Below are positions 56,462-64,000 of a stretch of DNA of 64,000 nucleotides, in pieces. Position numbers and translations under genes: made by a program. The stretch's first letter is position 1, and every line of letters starts with the position of its first letter. The stretch spans positions 334,086,919 through 334,150,918 of the forward strand of contig CM077643.1 of assembly GCA_039707465.1 (NCBI GenBank). The letters are read 5' to 3'. This stretch comes from Rhabdophis nuchalis. Lineage: Eukaryota; Chordata; Lepidosauria; Squamata; Natricidae. The notes under the pieces were generated by a model. That model worked only from the letters and a program-made list of their open reading frames with translations. It was not told where the DNA came from and ran no database searches.

Positions 56462-57430
56462 CCTCATCTAGCTTCTTTACAGCTGGGGACTATCAGGGCA
56501 TGGGAGAAATAACTACAGAGGGATATTGCCTTCTGCCCAAACAAGACTGAATTGGAATCCTTTCTCAATCACTACAGCTTGTCGGCATAAGCAAACATGC
56601 CATTCTAAAGCACCCTTAGATAGAAGGGATCACAATAGAAAAGAGGTATAGAAAGGAGGTACTGTACGGAAAGCCAATATATGATGAGAAGATTTAAAAC
56701 ATTACTATAGAAGTGTTTTTGACCTTAGTTTTTAGCATGTTCAGATGTAGACTTGATTAATAGTTTCCGGTGCTGTATCTGAAAACCGCTGAAATGAAGG
56801 AGTTCCTGTCCTTGTGCCTTCAACAATATTCTTTTTATCTATGATTCAGTTGCTTGCCAAGCCTTCAGCCTACTCTATTTTGGCAGGTACAGGAAGAGAA
56901 CAGATAAACACTGATATCTTCTAGATTAGTAGGCTAGAGAGGCATCTTTCTCTTCCAGGCCATTCTGATATTTTTAATTGCTGTGCTTTCCCCCCAAATT
57001 ATTTTGAAAAGACAACTAGATGAGCTAATCATGAATTTTATTAAAGATCCCTTGCTATCTCCCTTAATTAGTAGTTTCTATATTATACTAAGCCATTATG
57101 TAATTAAGGCTTAACATATTGAATGAGACTAGGCATTGTGAGATATATTTGTGATTTGGCAAGATGTGCAAACCCAGCAAGTTGTGATTTATTTAGGAAA
57201 TTGTAGTTAAGGAAAGTATAGTTTAGCATGTTACATGAACCCAGCTTAAGCCACTTTAAGAACAAAACTTGAGCCTTAAACCAGTTTAAGCTGTTCCACT
57301 TAAATGGAGAGGTCCAAGCTCTAGTCCTTCCTTAACCATAGAACTCACTGGGTGAATGTTTATCTTGGCATCATTGTTGTGAGTCCGTCCATTATCATAT
57401 GAAAACCATGATTTAGCAAAGTTGGTATGA
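56462..57430. other. No gene recognised
   Basis: AT-rich, nothing assignable. Confidence 0.5.
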
Positions 57431-57437
57431 ACACAGG

Positions 57438-57945
57438 CATTTCAAGGTCTTGACGACCATCTTTAAAGCGCTCCATGGCTCGGGACCTAGTTATATGCGA
57501 GACCGCCTCTTGCCCCATACATCCCTTAGACCGATACGCTCCCACAGAGAGGGCCTTCTCAGGGTGTCGTCGGCCGGACAATGCCGACTGGCGACACCCA
57601 GGGGAAGAGCTTTCTCTGTGGCGGGCCCAGCCCTTTGGAACGACCTACCCCCCGAATTACGCACCATCACCGACCTCCGCCTCTTCCGCCAATGTCTAAA
57701 GACATACCTATTCCAACAAGCCGGCCTAGCCTAACCTCCCACGGGGACTTTTAGAAAGTTTTAAATTGGGTATTTTAAATTTGGCTTTTAGCATAGGACA
57801 AGACAGTTTAATTTATATTTTAAATTATGTATTTATCTTTGTATTTTGTATGTTTTTTAAATTTCCTGTGCGCCACCCTGGGTCCTCTGCGGAGAAGGGC
57901 GGGATATAAATATAAATAAATAAATAAAATAAAATAAAAATAAAT
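57438..57945 (+). mobile_element. L2 LINE 3' end, 5'-truncated, open frame
   Basis: The frame 57450-57734 encodes TTIFKALHGSGPSYMRDRLL through FSVAGPALWNDLPPELRTIT to LKTYLFQQAGLA with no disruption. The 3' UTR has gcgccaccctgggtcctctg and an (AAAT)n tail. One of the youngest-looking L2 copies here. Confidence 0.88.
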
Positions 57946-58021
57946 TTGCTTAATCAACAAATCATGGTTTTATCAACCATTTTGAATTTAGGCTCTCATA
58001 ATTTGTGATATTACTAAGGAG

Positions 58022-58283
58022 AAGGGGTGGGATTCAGCCAGTTCAGGCAAACCGGTAGTTTTGGCGATCAGTTGGCCACACCTACCTGGCCCTGTGCTAC
58101 TCTGCCTATATTTCCTTTGTTTGAAACTCAGCTGATAGGCGTGGCAGAGCAGATTGCCGCCCCTCAGCTGTTTTACTCACTGGAGCTGCAGTAGAAGGTA
58201 GGTTTTAGAGCTGTTTTCAAACATGTATACGCAAAGCGTGCACTCAGCAAACCGGTTGTTACACTGGTTGAATCCCACCACTT
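58022..58283. mobile_element. hAT-like element (GGGTGGGATTCAGCC family)
   Basis: Termini aaggggtgggattcagccag and ggttgaatcccaccactt, flanked by ctaaggag (58014-58021) and ctaagggg (58284-58291). This octamer lacks a central TA. Confidence 0.78.
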
Positions 58284-58294
58284 CTAAGGGGCTA

Positions 58295-59340
58295 TTAAAC
58301 AACTGCCATTGCACATGGCAACCATAACAAATGTGTCTCAGATTGATTTTTGTCAATACTTTGAAGGAATTTAGGAAGAAAAGAGCACAGCTCATACACA
58401 GTGTTTGTGGGTATTAGTGTGTGGTTCAAGAACAGAAAGCTGTTGGATATCATAACTAAGGATCTGAATATAAAACAGGCCCCTTAGTTGAAATTCAGTT
58501 GAAGAGTTCACCTCAGGTTCCCCTGGTTACCTATCAGAAAGGAGATGAATCATCTCTGCTGAATTAATGAGATTATTTCCCTATTTGAAACTGGATTCAT
58601 GTTGGCTTACTTTGCAGGATCAAGCTTAAAATAAGCACAATTTCAAAACAGTTCCCAGTGATTTTTATCATATCAATTCATAAGACTGTCCAACTTGCAA
58701 ATGGGAGGGAAGAGCTAATGCAAAACCAGGGCACCACCAACATTTTTTTTTTAAAAACCAAAAATACCCCACAATCCTTTCAAGCTCCAGTGACATAGAT
58801 GTATTGCAGTTAAATACTTTTCAGAGTGAGGTATTTCTCAGCATCTTTTAAATAAATGAGTGGAATATTAATAAGTACAAGAACAAATCAGGACCTGAAA
58901 ATGCAAATAACCAGTAACCTAATTTTTAACAGCTGTTAGATTATTGCAGACTGCATGGAGGCTCTTTCAGTCATAAAAAAATATACAGGACATTCTGATT
59001 TTCTTTAAAATAATAAGAGTGACCTGATCCACATCCACTGATTGAGTCAATGTAGGATTGATGCTGTCCTATCCACATTATTATTAATCTTAGGAAGGCT
59101 TCTGTAACTGAATTAATGATCTCTGGTTCATCTGCTGCTTCAGTGAAATTGCTAAAATTCAGGAGCTTAGCATCTCCTTTGCTCAGGAGAAAGACAAGTA
59201 GATGTTTCTATTTATTGGCTCATTTGGAGAAAGTAATCTCAAGGACTAATCATGGAGTTAGCTCTTCCTTTCACTCCTCTGCTTTCTCCATCTGGTGCTG
59301 TGAAAGAAGGGATGAGCCCAACTAGTCCAAGCTTCCTTTA
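58295..59340. other. No gene recognised
   Basis: Nothing assignable. Confidence 0.5.
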
Positions 59341-59344
59341 CACT

Positions 59345-59402
59345 AATGTTTCTCAATCTTGGCAACTTTAAGAAGTGTGGCCTTCAACTCCCAGAATTCC
59401 CA
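59345..59402. mobile_element. hAT hairpin MITE, left half only
   Basis: aatgtttctcaatcttggca to caactcccagaattccc; the right arm is absent. Confidence 0.6.
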
Positions 59403-59508
59403 GAACTTGTGTGGAACTTTTGAGTAGCAAAGTTCACTTAAAGGCATATGCTTATGTGAGGTACAGCCCTCTTCATCAGATGCATATTTGTAAACCCTCA
59501 GTCTAGTT

Positions 59509-59628
59509 CAGAGGTTCCAAAACTTGGCAACTTTAAGACTTGTGGACTTCAACTCCAGCTTTGCTGGCTGGAGAATTCTGGGAGTTGAAGTCCCCAAGTC
59601 TTAAAATTGCCAAGTTTAGGAACCTCTG
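59509..59628. mobile_element. hAT hairpin MITE
   Basis: A 120-bp hairpin beginning cagaggttccaaaacttggc, flanked by gtctagtt at 59501-59508 and 59629-59636. The core is shortened on the left arm. Confidence 0.87.
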
Positions 59629-59699
59629 GTCTAGTTACATCCACCTTTAATTCTGGGTGGATTTGTCTTACCCTCATTCAGAATCTGGGACAGAATTTG

Positions 59700-60790
59700 G
59701 GGGCCTCTTGGACTCATAATTCCCACCTTGAAGCATAGGTGACAGCCATGGCTAGTGTTTGCCCAGTTACTGCATATGTTGTGTACAATTGTCCTCTTCC
59801 AGGCCTGGGAGGCTCTGCCCATGGTTAGTCTGTAATTTTCACTTCCATGGAATGTCACAGGGAATACAACGGCTTGCATGATTCTGATCTTTGTAGGTAT
59901 ATAGATACATCATAACACTTGAATATCTTTTCTAAGTCTTTATGGCTGGTCTACAAGTACATAGAATACTGCTGCTCTACAAGTACATGAGCTGTGGTGG
60001 CACAATGGTTAGAGTGCAGTACGGCAGGCTACTTCTGCTGCCTGTCTGCTGCCTGCAATTTGGCAGTTCAAATCTCACCAGGCTCCAGGTTAAGTCAGCC
60101 TTCCATCCTTCTGAGGTGAGTAAAATGAGGACCCAAATTGTTGGAGGCAATATGCTGACTCTGTAAACTGCTTAGAGAGGACTGTAAAGCAGCATATGTG
60201 TCTAAGTGCTATTGCTATTGCTACTAGTGTATGACCTATTTCTTGACTGCTGCTTCCTTTACTTTTCAGAGTTGATTCTAAAAGGCAGAAGCTACCCACC
60301 ACTTTGATATCTTCAAAGTCAGTTGGCTATTCTATCTGTTATTAGTTTGAACTTCTTTAATTTTAGTCCCATTTTTTTCACTTTGCTCCTTGACTTCTTT
60401 TACTAGGGTTTAAAGATCCTTTGCATTTTTGGCTATCAGTAATGTCATCGATATAGTGCAGGTTATTGATGTTCTCCCAATTTTCTTCCCATCCTCTTTC
60501 AGTCCAGCTTCCTTTAATATATATTCAACATATAGTTTGAATAAATAAAGAAAAAATAAACAACCTTGTTGCACTCCTTTGCCAACTTTGAGTCAATCTG
60601 GTTTGGCATGTTCTTCCATACTGTGACTTTCCAACCTGTATGTAAACTTTCAATAAGATATGGGATTTCCATTCTTCTGCAGGTATTCCACAGCTTGATG
60701 TGATCAACATAATCCGTTTTTCTATAATCAACAAAGCATGCACTTCTTTGGAGTATTATTTGCCTTTCTCAATTATCTAGCAGGCATTAT
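59700..60790 (-). mobile_element. BovB (RTE-clade) LINE fragment with nested SINE
   Basis: Antisense on plus. The reverse-transcriptase region lies around 60740-60400: gttgcactcctttgccaact is the complement of the (G/S)KL.KECN-type segment just before the LSP..FN block. It is decayed by frameshifts. Its 3' part (59800-59960 and 60232-60350) matches 52270-52620. A SINE sits at 59985-60231. Confidence 0.7.
59985..60231 (+). mobile_element. Squamate tRNA-derived SINE, nearly complete
   Basis: tgtggtggcacaatggttag (A box), ttggcagttcaaatctcacc (B box), cagccttccatccttctgag, aatatgctgactctgtaaac, and the tail aagtgctattgctattgct. Inserted in BovB. Confidence 0.88.
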
Positions 60791-60936
60791 TTCTCAATAA
60801 TGCTTCATGTTCCTTGGTCTTTTCTAAAGCTAGCTTGAACAGACAGTTCATTCTTTGCCCACATAGATGAACCCAGGGATTTAAAGAGTGGAAATACTCT
60901 ATAGATACCCCAATCTTTAAAAAGTATATAGGTATC

Positions 60937-61195
60937 AGAGGTGGGTTCCTACTGGTTCAGACTGGTTCGGCCAAACTGATAGTGGTTGGCTGGCATGGGT
61001 CACTGGAGCCAGCAGCAACCCAGGCCTGTCATGACTCTGAACTGGTTCCCTGGTTGGCGTGGCATGTTTCCCCCCCCCATTTTTTAATGTTCTACACATG
61101 TGCAGACCTATTTATGGGCAACTGCACATGTGCACAGAGCATGCAACTCGTGCGCATGCACTGAACCAGCAGAATGCCGGCAACAACCAGGTCCT
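60937..61195. mobile_element. hAT-like element (GAGGTGGGTTCC family)
   Basis: Left end cagaggtgggttcctactgg; the right side has gaaccagcagaatgccggca. Duplication not identified. Confidence 0.55.
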
Positions 61196-61204
61196 GATAG
61201 GTAA

Positions 61205-61262
61205 AATCTAGCGAGTCCCTTTTGGGAAAGGGTGCGGTATATAAATCAAATCAAATAAACTA
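61205..61262 (+). mobile_element. L2-like LINE extreme 3' end
   Basis: gcgagtcccttttgggaaag then ggtgcggtatataaatcaaa and an A-rich tail. Confidence 0.55.
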
Positions 61263-61264
61263 AA

Positions 61265-61767
61265 ATCCAGATAATTATTGCCCAATTATTGCCCAATTAA
61301 TTTATTACATGTAATAAGCAAATTATATGTCAGGCATCTTTATGTGAAGCTCATGAATAGGATCTTAATTTTGCAACAATATGACTTCAGTTAGATTTTT
61401 CAATTTTTGGCCAAGGCATTACCATTTAATATTTGATAGATAAATAATGTCACTACCCCCAAGGGATCTATTATGCTGCCTTCATCAATTTGGAGGCAGC
61501 TTTCTCTTGTGAGCAGCTAAAGAGAAACTGTCTACTGCCTCTACTCACTGTTGTTTATTGCTGTTAATAATAATGCTGCTCCAAGAATCTCTTTACTCTG
61601 GTAGTATCCTTACTCCTCTCCCATTCACCTTCTACATTAGTTGAATTGTAGAGACTTTTATTTCTTCCCTAGTAAAACACTAGATTTTTTTTTTTAAATT
61701 CAAAAATGTTAAAAGGTAATTTGAGAAAAAGGATAGGTAGATAGCACTGAGAAATAGTCTGCTATGG
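61265..61767. other. No gene recognised
   Basis: Nothing assignable. Confidence 0.5.
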
Positions 61768-61775
61768 GTCTAGGG

Positions 61776-61910
61776 CAGGGGTCTGCAAAGTCGGCTCTTT
61801 TAAGACTGGTGGACTTCAACTCCCAGAATTCCCCAGCCAGCTATGCTGGCTGGGGAACTCTGGGAGTTGAAGTCCACCAGTCTTAAAAGAGCCGACTTTG
61901 CAGACCCCTG
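61776..61910. mobile_element. hAT hairpin MITE
   Basis: A 135-bp near-perfect hairpin beginning caggggtctgcaaagtcggc, flanked by gtctaggg at 61768-61775 and 61911-61918. Confidence 0.9.
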
Positions 61911-61918
61911 GTCTAGGG

Positions 61919-61957
61919 CAGTGGTGGGTTCCTGCCGGTTCGGAGCAGTCCTGGTGT
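61919..61957. mobile_element. hAT-like element, left end only
   Basis: cagtggtgggttcctgccgg directly follows the duplication of the previous hairpin. No right end. Confidence 0.55.
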
Positions 61958-61959
61958 AG

Positions 61960-62980
61960 TGAAGAGTTCCACAATTTGGTTCCTTCTACGTATGCCAGAT
62001 TTCATCTCCCATCATCCACTGCATGTTGGTCATTTATATGCACAGCTCAAGGAAGCCTATGTAACTCTCTAGGCTTGTTTCCTAATGAGGTTCCCACAGA
62101 CATGCAGATTTCTTGCACTCATATTCTCAAATGTGACTCAGATTACTCTCTGCAAGGTCATTCGACACTGATCCTGCTTGTTTGTTTTGTTTAATCAACA
62201 TGCATCTTATGGTTTCATATTGGCTTGACAGTGATTTAACCACCGTATATTAAAACAAAGGCAGTCTCCTTGGCCTGGAGTTGTCTGCCTTCAACTTTGA
62301 TTGTGGTGTTAGCCAACCAGTTAGGATAAAGAAGCTTTCACTCAATATCCTGTCATGTTTCTCTGAAGTGTATTGAAGTGGCTCAGAACCAGCCTTTCTA
62401 CCCTCCAGTCCCTCCCCAAAAGTTTCACTGCGAGTTCAGGGGAGCAGAAAGGCTCTTTGAACTGAGACTGCTTTGAAAAAGTACCTCCTAAGAAAAGGGG
62501 TGGGAGGGAGCCCTAAGCAAAGTGGCTTAATGGCTGTTTATTATGCGGGTGGTTGGGTGGGCACAGAGTCGCCAAAAGACGTCTGGCAGCTGACCTTGTG
62601 AGTTAATAACCATCTGTGTCTCCTTTGCAAAGATCAAAGGAGCCTCATCTGTCACCAGATGTCACACACAGTGATTTACTTTTTCCTGCCTAATGCCCTA
62701 ACTGGTATTAATGATTTATCATTTTGGGAGGGTGATTAATTCTATCGTTCTCTTTAGATAGATTAGCATTCCCCAGTCAGGTTTCCTCCAGATGCACTGA
62801 ACTACAGCTCCTGTCATTAACCCCAGCCAACACATCTGTAATGGCTAAAGATGATCGGAATTAGAATCCAACGAATATGGAGAGAACCGAGCAGAGCTGT
62901 TCTGGTATTGTGGTTCAGGATTGCAGCTGGGATCAGGAAAATCCAGATTTGTCAGCCATCAAAACTCCTTTCTTAGGTCA
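61960..62980. other. No gene recognised
   Basis: Less AT-rich than the surroundings; possible conserved non-coding sequence, but nothing can be named. Confidence 0.45.
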
Positions 62981-62988
62981 GGGGTCTC

Positions 62989-63113
62989 CAACCTTTGCAA
63001 CTTTAAGTCTGAAGGACTTCAGCTCCCAGAATTCTCCAGCCAGCTTTGCTGGCTGGAGAAGTCTGGGAGCTGAAGTCCTTCAGACTTAAAGTTGCAAAGG
63101 TTGGAGACCCCTG
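62989..63113. mobile_element. hAT hairpin MITE
   Basis: A 125-bp hairpin beginning caggggtctccaacctttgc, flanked by tcttaggt (62981-62988) and ccttaggt (63114-63121). Same subfamily as 4953-5087. Confidence 0.88.
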
Positions 63114-63124
63114 CCTTAGGTGAT

Positions 63125-63795
63125 TGTAGGTTTGTCACTGTCACTCAGTTCAGAGTAGTTTAGAAGGTTGCTGTTGGAGGGAAATTTGAATCATATGCTG
63201 TCCACTCAGAGGAAAGAAGAGATATAAGCTAATGAATACACTAATGAATGGAGACTACTGATAGGTCAGTTTCTATCTCAACCTTACTGACACTACAGAA
63301 GTAGTGGCCATTCTCCATTAATCTGACATATGTATTGCTTATGAAACTGGACTGTATGGATTGTAAGTGGTTTTTCCTTCATCTCTGTCCTCAAATAAAG
63401 AAAGGTCAAAATTTCTTTCCATGAGTAGAAAATGCATTTGAAGAAGCTGTTTTGCCTATCTTCAGGTAAAGTAGAGACTGTCACAGACAGTTGGAAATAA
63501 AAAGCGACTGGAAAAGCACCTAGGGCACTTAGGTGTTAAAGCATCATTGTGTCAGTACTATCTTCCTCTTTCTCCCCAGCCTCTTCCTAATTTTAATTCT
63601 AAGTCTAGTGGCTTTGTTCCCATTGTTCCATATGGCAGCATTACAAAGACAATGAGTCACCCACAACTGTAATTTTCTCTGTCACTTAGAATAAATAGAC
63701 ATCAACATATACAGTAGTCACAGAAGAACAAGTAAAATGTTTCTCTAGAAAGTACCATGAGTTGATACCGTGGAGTTGATACCATGGAGTCCAAT
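63125..63795. other. No gene recognised
   Basis: Nothing assignable. Confidence 0.5.
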
Positions 63796-63799
63796 ATGA

Positions 63800-63837
63800 A
63801 TAATCTGAGCAGAAACAACCTCTGCTCAGATTATTAA
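63800..63837. repeat. Short hairpin
   Basis: aataatctgagcaga and tctgctcagattatt are complementary around a short loop. Origin unknown. Confidence 0.7.
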
Positions 63838-63842
63838 CTTTT

Positions 63843-63925
63843 GCATTTTATTAACCGCTCCCTCTCCCCACAGGGACCCGGGGCGGTGCACAGGAGAAAC
63901 TAAAAAAAAAAAAAATAATAATCAT
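63843..63925 (-). mobile_element. L2 LINE extreme 3' end
   Basis: attaaccgctccctctcccc and gggcggtgcacaggagaaac are the complement of the L2 3' box; an A-run follows. Confidence 0.65.
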
Positions 63926-63931
63926 AAAGAG

Positions 63932-64000
63932 CAGTGGTGGGATTAAATTTTTTTTACTACCAGTTCTGTGGGCTGGCTTGGTGGGCATGGCATGGCATGG
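63932..64000. mobile_element. hAT-like element, runs off the right edge
   Basis: cagtggtgggattaaatttt then actaccagttctgtgggct, like the left ends at 54174 and 58022. Confidence 0.65.

Overview
The window looks like nuclear DNA of a squamate reptile, most likely a snake. It is about 64 kb of repeat-dense sequence. The repeats are L2 and CR1 LINE ends, BovB fragments, a squamate tRNA-type SINE, LINE-1 pieces, many hAT elements with 8-bp target duplications, and TA-flanked MITEs. There are no bacterial-type genes or operons. Snake rather than lizard is an inference from the repeat mix.

The one host gene I can support is RMDN2 (regulator of microtubule dynamics 2, FAM82A family), on the minus strand. 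Six consecutive coding exons can be read: 26964-26507, 22115-21920, 19734-19632, 18840-18780, 4318-4243 and 3081-3004. They join in frame at consensus or near-consensus splice sites to give 324 codons with no stop. The human protein has about 410 residues, so the last 85-90 codons lie beyond position 1. A CpG-rich block at 30880-31560 is the probable promoter and non-coding first exon. In mammals the gene upstream of RMDN2 is CDC42EP3. Nothing resembling its coding exon is present here, so 31.6-64 kb is probably intergenic.

Layout: 1-27 kb is the RMDN2 gene body, with introns filled by L2, CR1, hAT and TA-flanked elements and one 5'-truncated LINE-1. 27-31.6 kb is intron 1 and the CpG block. 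31.6-37 kb holds an L2 copy with two insertions and an approximately 2-kb LINE-1-derived element that encodes ORF1p only. 37-64 kb is intergenic repeat mosaic: hAT hairpins, two BovB copies, two interrupted CR1 copies, L2 3' ends, microsatellites and long AT-rich stretches without recognisable content.

The most interesting signals are these: (a) a LINE-1-derived ORF1-only element family with three copies here, resembling in architecture the mammalian half-L1 elements; (b) 26 hAT insertions whose 8-bp duplications almost all have TA at the centre; (c) hairpin MITEs whose outer stems differ between families while each copy stays self-complementary; (d) retroelements ending about 9 bp and about 80 bp from RMDN2 splice donors; (e) several nested insertions that give a relative age order.
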